From the NCBI GenBank assembly GCA_963775935.1, contig CAVZKR010000004.1:124001-188000 (forward strand): a stretch of DNA of 64,000 nt. Reading direction: 5' to 3'. Source of the DNA: JBBIPA01 sp963775935. Lineage in GTDB: Bacteria; Chloroflexota; Dehalococcoidia; GIF9; UBA5629. Position numbers and translations under genes: made by a program. The notes below the pieces were generated by a model, which saw only the letters and a list, made by a program, of their open reading frames with translations, had not been told where the DNA came from and searched no databases. Below, one piece after another: positions 1-8,785 of the stretch. Numbering within the stretch: the stretch's first letter is position 1; every line of letters begins with the position of its first letter.

Positions 1-402
1 CCAACAACGCTACCAACACCAGAATCTTCAGCACTACCATCACCTTCAGCAATGGTACCTCGTATAACCATAGCAGAGTTATTACAGAAGGTTGAGAGCA
101 ATGCGGACATCCTCATAGTTGATTCCAGAGTAGATGTAGAGCAAGAGTTCGACAAGGGTCACATCAGAGGAGCAATACCAGTGCCTCTTTCTCAAATTAC
201 ATCAGGACAATGGATACCACCCGTTGGCAAAGATAAAGAGATTATTTTCTATTGCACCTGACCGGATGAGAAAACCAGTGCCCGTGCGGCACTAGAGTTA
301 GTCGATAAGGGCTATACTAATGTGAAGGCTCTAAAAGGCGGCTATAATGCCTGGAAAGACGCAGGTTACCCGTTAGAGACAGGACCAGCAAAAAGTAGTT
401 AA
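1..402 (+). CDS. Rhodanese-domain protein, probable selenoprotein (5' end outside window)
   Basis: The frame is open from base 1, starting in a Pro/Thr/Ser-rich linker like the one in the downstream lipoprotein, so the true start and probably an export signal lie outside the window. An internal ATG at 52 is probably not the start. A rhodanese domain follows (DSRVDVEQEFDKGHIRGAIPVPL). The active-site loop reads Y-C-T-[TGA]-P-D-E. Beyond the TGA at 259-261 the same frame continues with the expected rhodanese C-terminal half (TSARAALELV, then GGYNAWKDAGYPLE) to TAA at 400-402. Relatives usually carry Cys at the TGA position (C-x-C-P), so TGA probably encodes selenocysteine, giving a C-x-U pair. 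A SECIS-like hairpin lies 21 nt after the TGA. Likely role: extracytoplasmic sulfur or selenium transfer, or a redox reaction. The alternative is a recent nonsense mutation, but the downstream half shows no decay. Confidence 0.85.
277..293 (+). promoter_or_regulatory. Candidate bacterial SECIS element
   Basis: AGTGCC (277-282) and GGCACT (288-293) form a perfect 6-bp stem closing the 5-nt loop CGTGC, with G at the second loop position. The loop starts 21 nt after the in-frame TGA (259-261). Bacterial SECIS elements lie just downstream of the Sec codon, with a small apical loop about 16-37 nt away and a G among its first bases. The fit is good, but SelB binding is inferred. Confidence 0.7.
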
Positions 403-422
403 CCTATAAGGAGGAAAGTGGT

Positions 423-1217
423 TTGGCAAAAGTCAGGAATCATCTGACCATTCTTTTGATGTTGGCACTGATTTTGATGATTGTTCTTACTCTTGCGTGT
501 AGCTCTGCACCAACCGCAACACCAACGGCGCCTTCGAAGCCAGCATCCTCACCACTGGCACCAGTGGCTCCTACCAAAGTCCAATTTCTGGGACAATCTT
601 GCTTTATGATTACCTCGAGCACTGGTTTAAAGGTAATTATAGATCCTTACACGACTAATGAAAAGACTTATTCAGCTATTGATGAGACTGCTGACATTGT
701 CACAGTAAGTCATGAACATGCCGACCATAATAATGTTGCGGGAGTTAAGGGCAATCCTGAGGTAATCAAGGGTAGCGGCATTAAAAATATTAAGGGCGTT
801 AGCTTTAAAGGTGTCGCTACATTCCACGACAACGCTCAGGGTGCCCAACGGGGAACCAATACTATATTTTGTTTCTCCTTAGACGGAGTGAAGTTCTGCC
901 ATGCTGGCGATCTAGGTCACCGGCTTAGTCCTGAACAGATTGCTGAGATTGGCGCAGTCGATGTGTTCTTTGTTCCGGTCGGTGGCTTTTTCACCATTGA
1001 TGCCAAGGTTGCAACTGACGTCTGCAACGATTTGAAGCCGAAAGTCATCATTCCCATGCATTACAAAACGCCAAAATCGAACCCAAATCTGGCTGGTGTG
1101 GAAGACTTCCTGACAGGAAAGGAAAATGTAAAGCAGTTAAACACCAGCATTTTTGAATTTAATCCGAAGGAGTTACCCGCAGGTATTGAGATTATTGTTC
1201 TTCAAATGGCAAGGTAA
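423..1217 (+). CDS. Metallo-beta-lactamase-fold lipoprotein (UlaG-like hydrolase)
   Basis: 264 aa starting at TTG 423, with an AGGAGG-type ribosome site 8 nt upstream and only 20 nt after the rhodanese stop, so the two are probably co-transcribed. Residues 1-26 are a lipoprotein signal (LTLAC lipobox, Cys26), followed by a Pro/Thr/Ala linker. The rest is a metal-dependent hydrolase domain: H97-x-H99-x-D101-H102 (HEHADH), a metal-binding Asp163 in HAGD and His213 in PMHY. It should be a membrane-anchored, outward-facing hydrolase. The substrate is unknown. MBL-fold proteins are often paired or fused with rhodanese domains in sulfur metabolism (persulfide dioxygenases), which fits the neighbour, but this one looks closer to the UlaG-like group than to persulfide dioxygenases. 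Confidence 0.85.
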   Translation: MAKVRNHLTILLMLALILMIVLTLACSSAPTATPTAPSKPASSPLAPVAPTKVQFLGQSCFMITSSTGLKVIIDPYTTNEKTYSAIDETADIVTVSHEHADHNNVAGVKGNPEVIKGSGIKNIKGVSFKGVATFHDNAQGAQRGTNTIFCFSLDGVKFCHAGDLGHRLSPEQIAEIGAVDVFFVPVGGFFTIDAKVATDVCNDLKPKVIIPMHYKTPKSNPNLAGVEDFLTGKENVKQLNTSIFEFNPKELPAGIEIIVLQMAR

Positions 1218-1381
1218 AATAATTGTATTTTCCCATTAGTATTTCAATCTATTCTAAATTTGCCACTAGTAATTGGGTAAACGTATAACTTGCCCTCCGC
1301 TTACAAAGAAAGAATAAACCGTCAGGAGGTTATACAGGCTTTTAAAAGCAATTTGGAATATACAAGCCAGACCTGTATCAC

Positions 1382-2620
1382 ATGCTTAGCGAAAAGAGCT
1401 CAACAGAATCAAAATATTGGCGGAAAAACCTTTACGTCATAGCTTTTGCTGAGTTTTTAGCTCTAGCTGGTTTTACCATTATCAATCCCTTTTTGCCTCT
1501 CTATCTGCAGCAGTTTGGGAGTTTTACCAGCATGGAAGCCGCATTCTGGTCGGGTATTGCCATAGGTGGCGGCAGTATAGCCATGTTCTTGAGCGCACCT
1601 ATTTGGGGGATAATAGCAGATCGTATGGGTCGTAAGCCCATGCTGCTTCGCTCTTTACTTGGTGGAGCCGTAATTATTGGGTTATATATTCTGGTATCAA
1701 ATGTGTATGTCTTTATCGGATTACGGATCATACAAGGTATTTTTACCGGAACCGTGCCAGCTGCTGCAGCTTTGATAGCAACAGTTACTCCCAGAGATAA
1801 GATACCTTTTGCGATGGGTATTCTCATGGGTGCAGTGTATGCCGGGAACAGCTTCGGTCCTCTGATAGGTGGCTTTCTGGCGGATAGTTTTGGCTTCACT
1901 ACTACGTTTATGGTTACAAGTGGCCTTCTTTTAATCGGGGGATTGCTGGTTCTATTCTCAACCCAGGAAAACTTCGTACCTCCCGCCAAAGAACAGCGAG
2001 CTTCACTTATGAGCACATTACGCCTAGCTATTTCACCTGAATTATTGCCTTTATTGGTGGTTATTGTAGCCATAAATATGGGCCCGCAGATGGTATCGCC
2101 CGTTATTACGCTTATTATCGGTGATATAAATCCGGGTGGAGATGTGGCGAGTGCTGCAGGTTTAGCTTTCGCTTTAATGGGTATAATTGCCTCTGTCTCG
2201 TCTTTTGTAATCAGTCGGATAAACAAACGTTTTTCTCTGAAAAATATCCTGGTTTTTTCCTGCTTAGTTACCGGTCTACTCTATCTGCCTCCTATTTGGT
2301 CCAACACTTTAACCCAGATTATCATCACAGCCGGTCTTACCGGACTCCTTATTGGAGGCACAATCATTTCGTCGAACTCGCTTATTAGCTTCTCAGTACC
2401 TATCGAACAGCAAGGAATAGCCTATGGGCTGTCACAAAGTGCTACTGCTTTAGGTAGAGGGTTGGGACCCATAATCGGGGGAGGATTAGCCCCTTTAATT
2501 GGCCTCAGACCAGTCTTCGGTGCGGCAGCTGGGATTTTTGTCCTCGTTGGCTCATTAAGTGCAATTCTGTTATTCAGACGATCTTCCCCTGTAGTAAAGC
2601 CAAGTCAGATTGAAAAATAA
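1382..2620 (+). CDS. MFS transporter, copy 1
   Basis: 412 aa, about 12 hydrophobic segments. The family signature between TM2 and TM3 is visible (GIIADRMGRKPMLLRS), so this is a major facilitator superfamily antiporter of the drug or small-molecule efflux type. It is a close paralogue of the transporter at 8786-10003; most differences are single residues and the similarity runs a few bases past both ends. The start is uncertain: ATG 1382 has no ribosome site, and in the paralogue the matching frame hits TAG two codons later. The paralogue's ATG is ACA here, so 1382 is the only ATG available. The substrate cannot be read from the sequence. Confidence 0.85.
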   Translation: MLSEKSSTESKYWRKNLYVIAFAEFLALAGFTIINPFLPLYLQQFGSFTSMEAAFWSGIAIGGGSIAMFLSAPIWGIIADRMGRKPMLLRSLLGGAVIIGLYILVSNVYVFIGLRIIQGIFTGTVPAAAALIATVTPRDKIPFAMGILMGAVYAGNSFGPLIGGFLADSFGFTTTFMVTSGLLLIGGLLVLFSTQENFVPPAKEQRASLMSTLRLAISPELLPLLVVIVAINMGPQMVSPVITLIIGDINPGGDVASAAGLAFALMGIIASVSSFVISRINKRFSLKNILVFSCLVTGLLYLPPIWSNTLTQIIITAGLTGLLIGGTIISSNSLISFSVPIEQQGIAYGLSQSATALGRGLGPIIGGGLAPLIGLRPVFGAAAGIFVLVGSLSAILLFRRSSPVVKPSQIEK

Positions 2621-2848
2621 TTGGATTGCACCGATCAAAAACTCTAAGCCAAAGTGGTGATCACGCACGCTTTACTAAATACATATATTATTTCGTTAGC
2701 TGAATAGGGGATCTTCTTCGGGGGCTCCCACTTCTTTTTTTAACCCCTACTTACTAAAATGATACAATATCTACAAAGACTCGTTTGATTCCCATTAGTC
2801 CATTACAGCACAACCCACTACATCGAACGCTAAAAACAAGGAGATATC

Positions 2849-5470
2849 ATGAAAAAAGTTGGAGAGTCACAAAAAAGGACCCTGATTAAAGGCACCGGTT
2901 TAAGCTCGTGGAGCTTTGGCTCACACATGGCAGCAGTAGATGTTAAAGACGGTAAAATTATCAGGATCAGAAATTTCCATTATGATTGGAAATATAAACC
3001 GGAGGAAGTCGCACCCTGGACAATGGAGGCACGGGGGATAAAATTACAACTACCATTAAAATCGGCATTGGGGCCTTTTGGTTTGGGCTACAAGAAGCGC
3101 ATCTATTCGCCAAACAGGATTTTATATCCCTTAAAGCGGGTTGACTGGGATCCGAAAGGAGAAAGGAACCCTCAGAACCGGGGCAAGAGCAAGTACGTAA
3201 GAATATCCTGGGATGAAGCCCTGGATATAATCGTAAGCGAAATACGGAGAATCCGGAAACAGTACGGGCCGCAGGCTATCTACCTCCAGGGAGAGGGCCA
3301 TGGTGAAACCAAAGCAGTCCATGGACCACACGGTTGTTTCAACCGGCTTATGGGCCTGCTTGGCGGCGGCTACACGCTGCAGATGAGGAACCCAGACAGC
3401 TGGGAAGGCTGGTACTGGGGTGCCAAACATGTATGGTGCGGCGAGCCCTTCGGGATGATGCCGAACCCCACAAATCTTCTTTCCGATATCGCTGAAAACT
3501 CTGGTATGATTCTTTTCTGGGGCTGCGACACTACTACCACCACCCGAGGATTTAACGGCGGCGATACCGTCAGTTTGGTATGCTACTGGTTCCGGGAACT
3601 GGGTATCAAGCAGATATACGTTTGCCCCGATTTGAACTACGGGGCGGCCGTTTTCGCTGATAAATGGATACCGGTGCTACCGGGCACCGACGCCGCCCTG
3701 CACCTGGCTATTGCCTATACCTGGATTACTGAAGGTACCTATGACAAAGAGTACCTGGAAACCCACGCCGTCGGCTTTGATAAGTTCAAGGACTATGTGC
3801 TCGGAAAGGAAGATGGCGTTGCCAAGACTCCTATCTGGGCAGCGGAGAAATGTGGTGTACCCTCCAGGACGATAAAAGCGCTGGCCCGGGCCTGGGGATC
3901 GATAACGACGAGTATAATGCACGGGCTGGGTGGGCCCTATATCAGGGGGCCATTCTCCCATGAACCTGCCAGGCTCGAAGCCGTGTTACTTGCCATGCAG
4001 GGACTGGGCAAGCCGGGCACGCACCAGTTCTGCACGCATAACAAGGGGGTTTTCGGTTGCGAGGATCATCCCGAGTACCCGCCTCATCCCGGCAGCCTCA
4101 TCAGCAATCCGCCGATAAATGTATTAGGTGCTTATCGCGGCTATAATCCTTTCCCCTACCTGGGACTGCCGAAGCAGATTATCCCCAAGACGATTCTTCA
4201 TGATGCCATCTTGAAAGGCTCTTTCACGGTTCATGGCAGCTCGCTGCAGAGCACCCCGGTTGAAGAGCAGTTCATCAGGTACGATTACCCCGCCAAAGGC
4301 TGCTCGCCGATACACATGATGTGGGCCGATACCCCCTGCCTGATGACGTGCTGGAACGACAGCAATAGAAATGCCGAGGCGTACAACCATCCTTCTATAG
4401 AGTTCGTCCTCATCCAGCACCCGTGGATGGAAAATGACTGCCGATTTGCCGATATCCTGCTCCCGGTCAACACCAAGTTCGAGGAGAACGACATCGGGGT
4501 GGATACCGAAAGCTGGAATTGCGATACTCTCTTCCTTGAGGAAAAATGTATCGAACCGATCGGGGAATCCAGGAGCGATTATGAAATTGTCTGCGCCATC
4601 GCCGAGAAGATGGGATTACTTAAAGAGTATACCGAGGGCAAGTCCATAGAGGAATGGATAAGGAACGGCTTTGATAAGTCCGGCATACCTGAACGGGGGC
4701 TAACGAGCTGGGAGAAGTTCAAGGAAAAGAAATACTACGTTGTTCCCCGTGACCCGAACTGGAAATCACGCCCGGCTGGCATGTATCAGTTCTATAAAGA
4801 TTCAGAGAAAAACCCCTTGCCAACCCCGACGGGCAAACTGGAAATCTATTCCCAAAGGCTGGCGGAAAAATTCCCCGATGATAAAGAAAGAGGCCCGTTA
4901 CCACGCTGGATAGAGAAGAGCGATTTACACGACGAGAGAATCTCCGGCGAGCGCGCCAGGAGCTACCCGTTGCTCTGTATGTCCAACCACCCGAGGTGGA
5001 GGATGCATGCCCAGTTCGACGATGTCAACTGGTTTCACGAGATAGTGACCTGCAAGGTCAAGGGCCCCGACGGCTACCTCTACGAGCCGGCATGGATTCA
5101 TCCCAGCACTGCTGGGGAGAGAGGCATCCGCAGCGGTGACGTGGTGGATGTTTACAACGAGCGCGGCCACGTGCTCTGCGGTGCCTACGTTACTGAGCGC
5201 ATCATGCCCGGTGTAGTCTACGTGGACCACGGTGCGCGTTACGATCCCATTGTACCCGGCGTAATCGAACGCGGCGGCGCTATCAACACCATCACCCCAC
5301 ATAACACCACCTCCAGGAATTGCGCTGGCATGGTTACCAGCGGCTTCCTGATAGAGTGCAAGCCGGCCGACCTGGACGGGCTGAGGAGAGAATATCCCGA
5401 GGCATTCGGCAGGCCTTACCACTACGCCTCCGGTCAGAAGTTTGAAGGAGTCTTAGTTGAAGGTAAATAG
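2849..5470 (+). CDS. Molybdopterin oxidoreductase, transhydroxylase-like catalytic subunit (orphan)
   Basis: 873 aa, preceded by an AAGGAG site. It belongs to the DMSO reductase superfamily, with molybdopterin-binding segments (for example the ILFWGCD region, and a C-terminal MGD domain from about residue 740). There is no N-terminal Cys motif for an iron-sulfur cluster and no Tat signal, so it should be cytoplasmic. Asp183-Ser184-Trp185 (NPDSWEGW) and His151 (GEGHGE) match the Asp-Ser-Trp and His of the active site of pyrogallol:phloroglucinol transhydroxylase from Pelobacter acidigallici, where the Ser ligates molybdenum. The length also matches that subunit (about 875 aa). It is clearly paralogous to 50001-52664. 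No iron-sulfur partner gene is adjacent, so it may borrow the beta subunit at 52668 or work alone. The natural substrate is unknown. Confidence 0.85.
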   Translation: MKKVGESQKRTLIKGTGLSSWSFGSHMAAVDVKDGKIIRIRNFHYDWKYKPEEVAPWTMEARGIKLQLPLKSALGPFGLGYKKRIYSPNRILYPLKRVDWDPKGERNPQNRGKSKYVRISWDEALDIIVSEIRRIRKQYGPQAIYLQGEGHGETKAVHGPHGCFNRLMGLLGGGYTLQMRNPDSWEGWYWGAKHVWCGEPFGMMPNPTNLLSDIAENSGMILFWGCDTTTTTRGFNGGDTVSLVCYWFRELGIKQIYVCPDLNYGAAVFADKWIPVLPGTDAALHLAIAYTWITEGTYDKEYLETHAVGFDKFKDYVLGKEDGVAKTPIWAAEKCGVPSRTIKALARAWGSITTSIMHGLGGPYIRGPFSHEPARLEAVLLAMQGLGKPGTHQFCTHNKGVFGCEDHPEYPPHPGSLISNPPINVLGAYRGYNPFPYLGLPKQIIPKTILHDAILKGSFTVHGSSLQSTPVEEQFIRYDYPAKGCSPIHMMWADTPCLMTCWNDSNRNAEAYNHPSIEFVLIQHPWMENDCRFADILLPVNTKFEENDIGVDTESWNCDTLFLEEKCIEPIGESRSDYEIVCAIAEKMGLLKEYTEGKSIEEWIRNGFDKSGIPERGLTSWEKFKEKKYYVVPRDPNWKSRPAGMYQFYKDSEKNPLPTPTGKLEIYSQRLAEKFPDDKERGPLPRWIEKSDLHDERISGERARSYPLLCMSNHPRWRMHAQFDDVNWFHEIVTCKVKGPDGYLYEPAWIHPSTAGERGIRSGDVVDVYNERGHVLCGAYVTERIMPGVVYVDHGARYDPIVPGVIERGGAINTITPHNTTSRNCAGMVTSGFLIECKPADLDGLRREYPEAFGRPYHYASGQKFEGVLVEGK

Positions 5471-5725
5471 TTATGTATCTTAAATTTTCATATTTTGTAG
5501 GTTTAATCGAAACTGGTTCTACGAAGTACTATATTTGATAATCTGCCAGAATCTTCGATCTAAATTTATAATTCGCGAAATTGGGCGTATACGGGTATTC
5601 CTTTGCAGAATATGGAGATATGTAATTGGGCTAGTTGTACCCGAACTTCAATATTCGGAGTATAGATAAGAGCTGCCCTGAGATATCCCCGTGCTCATGT
5701 TGAAAGATTTCAGAAAAGGTTAGAA

Positions 5726-7369
5726 TTATTCAGTTGATTCCTGATCTACACTCTGGTCGGCCAAAACGTGCTGTTTGCGCAGTGGGATTTCTTGAAGGAA
5801 CCAGTTAATAATAAAAACCAAAATTGTTATAAAAAAGATAATCAAAAATACTGTGGTTAGACTTGAATTAAGAGCCTGACGCAGGAAAACAAGTACTTGT
5901 GCAGTAACAGCAGTATCTTGTAGTCCCAATTGGCTGGATAATATTCGCAGTTGTGTCTGCGGATCTGCACTAAGCAGAGGTTGCAAGTTACTTGCCAATG
6001 AAGATACTATATTCGGCGCTATACTGTCTTTTAGAGTTTCGGGTAACCTGAAAATAAAATCGGAGGCAAATCTATTGGTCAGTATTGATCCTAAAACTGC
6101 CAAACCTACAGCGCCGCCCATAGAGCGAAAGAAAGGCACCAGGGAAGTGGATACCCCAAGAAGGTTGTAGGGGACCGCATTCTGAATTGCAATAGTATAA
6201 AGTGGCATGGTCATGCCCAAACCGAAGCCCATAAAAATGATACTGATTAAAGCACTGGTAAAGCTGGTTTCGGTAGTCCATCTGGTAATAAAGAATAAGC
6301 CGATTACCATGATCCCCAGCCCTACAGCCCCCTGAAGCCGGTAATGTCCCCCTGTGCGGGAAAGAATTATGCCTGAAATAAAACTTCCCCCTACCTGGCC
6401 AAGTATCATAGGCGTTAAAAAGCTTCCACTCGCCGCAGCTGATAATCTCAATACCCCTTGAAAATAAAGGGGTATAAATATAATACCGCCAAACATAGCA
6501 ACACCGATAAAGAAGATAATGGGAATTGATATAGCTATTACAGGGATACTGAATATTCCCAAAGGTAGTATCGGCTCCTTGCTTCCTCTCTCTATAATTG
6601 GCAATAGAATGAGTGACAGTGCTGATACTACAAACAGGCTGATAATAGGAAAGGAAAACCATGGATACTCGCTACCACCCCAGGATAAGGCGAGTAACAA
6701 TGGTATAACCGCAAATATGATTGCTGCAATGCCGGCATAGTCAATTTTGTGTTTTATATTATCTGTACGATAATTGGGGAAGAAAAAGATGAATAAAATG
6801 ATATTCAGCACACCAAGCGGTATGTTGATATAAAAGATCCAGTGCCATGAAAAAGCATCGGTAATATATCCGCCAAGCACAGGCCCGATTACTGCTGACA
6901 CTCCAAAAACGCTACTTATCAGACCCTGGAACTTGCCTCGTTCGGAAGGTGGGAACAGGTCACCAATTACGGTAAACGCATTGGCCATCATAATGCCTCC
7001 GCCAATTCCCTGGAAACCACGAAAGATGATAATCTGCAGCATAGTCTGGCTTAAACCTGAAAGGAAAGAACCGATAATAAAAATTGCGATCCCGGTCGTA
7101 TAGAAATACTTTCGTCCGTACATATCGGTGAGCTTGCCGACTATTGGTAATACAACGGTTGAAGTTACTAGGTAGCTGGTGGTAAGCCACGCATAATGAT
7201 TAAGCCCACCCAGGTCGGCAACAATACGCGGCATAGCTGTACTGACTATGGTCTGGTCCAGTGAACTTAGGAACATTGCCAGTAGTACACCAGCCAGGGT
7301 AATAAAAACCTGTTTCCGGGGTAACGAACGAAGCCCTATAACCTCTCTATTTTCAACTTCAGTACTCAT
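5726..7369 (-). CDS. DHA2-family MFS exporter (14 TM, EmrB/QacA type)
   Basis: 547 aa with about 14 hydrophobic segments. Motif A is seen as GKLTDMYGRKYFY, motif C as GPVLGGYITD, and the N-terminal segment has the LDQTIVSTAMPRI signature of the EmrB/QacA drug:H+ antiporter family. The C-terminus has a large non-membrane stretch before the last helix, as in relatives. It lies 30 nt downstream of the universal stress protein gene on the same strand, so the two probably form an operon that exports a toxic compound under stress. Confidence 0.9.
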   Translation of the reverse strand: MSTEVENREVIGLRSLPRKQVFITLAGVLLAMFLSSLDQTIVSTAMPRIVADLGGLNHYAWLTTSYLVTSTVVLPIVGKLTDMYGRKYFYTTGIAIFIIGSFLSGLSQTMLQIIIFRGFQGIGGGIMMANAFTVIGDLFPPSERGKFQGLISSVFGVSAVIGPVLGGYITDAFSWHWIFYINIPLGVLNIILFIFFFPNYRTDNIKHKIDYAGIAAIIFAVIPLLLALSWGGSEYPWFSFPIISLFVVSALSLILLPIIERGSKEPILPLGIFSIPVIAISIPIIFFIGVAMFGGIIFIPLYFQGVLRLSAAASGSFLTPMILGQVGGSFISGIILSRTGGHYRLQGAVGLGIMVIGLFFITRWTTETSFTSALISIIFMGFGLGMTMPLYTIAIQNAVPYNLLGVSTSLVPFFRSMGGAVGLAVLGSILTNRFASDFIFRLPETLKDSIAPNIVSSLASNLQPLLSADPQTQLRILSSQLGLQDTAVTAQVLVFLRQALNSSLTTVFLIIFFITILVFIINWFLQEIPLRKQHVLADQSVDQESTE

Positions 7370-7399
7370 TTTTCATTATCAAAAGTTCCTTGTATTTAC

Positions 7400-8272
7400 T
7401 TAACGCACTATCAACAGAGCAGTTTGCCCTGCATGAAGTATTTTCTCAGTAACACTGCCAAATACCCAGCGGCTGACGTTTGACCGCCCGTGCGCGGATA
7501 GAGCAATAAGATCGATCTTTTGTTTTTCCGTGTAATCTATGATGGTCTCTGCCGCAGAACCCCAGATTACCTCAATTGAAACCCGGGTAGTTTTATTTTT
7601 TAGACGCTTTGCCTGATTCTTCAGGTATGAAACAGTTGCGTCCTTAATATCCTCGTTCCTGGGAATAGCCAGAGACGCAAAAGTATCATAGCCTGCTACA
7701 AATTTAACAGGTTCAATGGCTTGAAATAGTATCAGCTCAGCATCCATTGCCAAGGCTAATGATTCTGCATATTCAATAGCTGCTTCTCCTGCGCTGGAAC
7801 CATCCAGCGGTATCAGTATTTTCTTTATCAGTTTCGAATCATCAATGGCCTTGTCATTCAACGGTGCTCTTATAAGCAGAACCGGCTTTTTAGTAGCCCA
7901 GAGAATCTTGACCGCGACACCACCCAGAAGGGGCAATCTCTGCCCTGAAAAACCCCGACTTGCCATGGCGATCAAATCTGCGTTTATATTGTCGGCATAG
8001 TGCAAGATTTCTTTAAATGGATTGCCTTCAAGTACGTCATTTCGTACGCTGGATGCTGCACCTTTATGGGAATCCTTGAATAGCTGCTGCATCTGTTCAG
8101 TCATATGGTCTAAATAGGCATGATGGAGTTGGTCAACATCACTTATACGCCGATCGGCAACACTAACCAGGTTAATTTCAGTGCTTAAATGAATCCCAAT
8201 AGACTCTACATAGGGAATTGTAATTTCTGCATTAGTCGATCCATCCAATGGAACTACTATCTTCTTAAACAT
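7400..8272 (-). CDS. Universal stress protein, tandem UspA domains
   Basis: 290 aa made of two UspA domains (about 1-140 and 148-290). Each opens with the typical strand and loop (KKIVVPLDGSTNAE; KKILIPLDGSSAGE). The second domain ends with the ATP-binding pattern G-x2-x9-G-S (HGRSN...VFGSVTEKIL), while the first has a degenerate version (SRGFSG...LGGVAVKIL). Cytoplasmic. It is the first gene of a minus-strand pair with the DHA2 exporter. Confidence 0.93.
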   Translation of the reverse strand: MFKKIVVPLDGSTNAEITIPYVESIGIHLSTEINLVSVADRRISDVDQLHHAYLDHMTEQMQQLFKDSHKGAASSVRNDVLEGNPFKEILHYADNINADLIAMASRGFSGQRLPLLGGVAVKILWATKKPVLLIRAPLNDKAIDDSKLIKKILIPLDGSSAGEAAIEYAESLALAMDAELILFQAIEPVKFVAGYDTFASLAIPRNEDIKDATVSYLKNQAKRLKNKTTRVSIEVIWGSAAETIIDYTEKQKIDLIALSAHGRSNVSRWVFGSVTEKILHAGQTALLIVR

Positions 8273-8460
8273 TTCAAACTACCTCGTTTCAGTTGGCTAA
8301 TATTAGTGTTATTTAGTGGGAGGATATAGTGAATTGGCCAGCCAGGGATAATTGTAACACGCTCTATGTTAAAGTTGCTATGGTTATGACAAAACAGACA
8401 ATTGTTACCCGTCGTTTCTCATTACTTTTCTCACTGTAAACAAAGGATACTCTAACCACC

Positions 8461-8533
8461 TCGCTCCCTTTTCATCCCTTTGGGCGTACCCTTTCCTTAA
8501 TCGCCCAATTCTTTCATTTGGCAAACAAATAAA
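8461..8533. repeat. Dispersed A element (copy A1)
   Basis: This is a degenerate copy of an intergenic repeat found at least eight times between 8 and 35 kb. Shared blocks here are TTTGGGCGTACC, then CGCCCAATTC (an inverted repeat of the first), then CATTTGGCAAACAAATAA. It abuts the stop codon of recombinase remnant B1. Confidence 0.65.
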
Positions 8534-8615
8534 CTATCTTACCAACCTATCCACCGGACTTGCCAACACATGTCTCTTGAACACATCATCAAATCCCAAT
8601 GCCTGAGTATATCTC
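8534..8615 (-). pseudogene. Tyrosine recombinase 3'-end remnant (B1)
   Basis: On the minus strand this reads RYTQALGFDDVFKRHVLASP followed by VDRLVR and a stop at 8534-8536. This is the extreme C-terminus of an XerC/D-type integrase, including the catalytic Tyr region. Upstream codons are lost. It is the same subfamily as remnants B9, B10 and B11. Confidence 0.8.
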
Positions 8616-8785
8616 CATTATGCTTGCGGGACTAACTTAAGTAGTGTATAACTGTTGCTTGTAGTTTAATCAGCCGTGTAGCAATAAAAGCTATTTCGTT
8701 ACACGTTATGTGAATTTGGTTCTTTTATAACCGTTCTTGGATTTATACTGGAAGTACGTATCACATGCTTTAGGAAAAGAGCTCA

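Noticed and set aside
1501..2226. Long minus-strand frames antisense to both MFS genes (also 8884-9609)
   Set aside because: They mirror the conserved MFS sequence, have no ribosome site and no protein character; shadows of the real genes.
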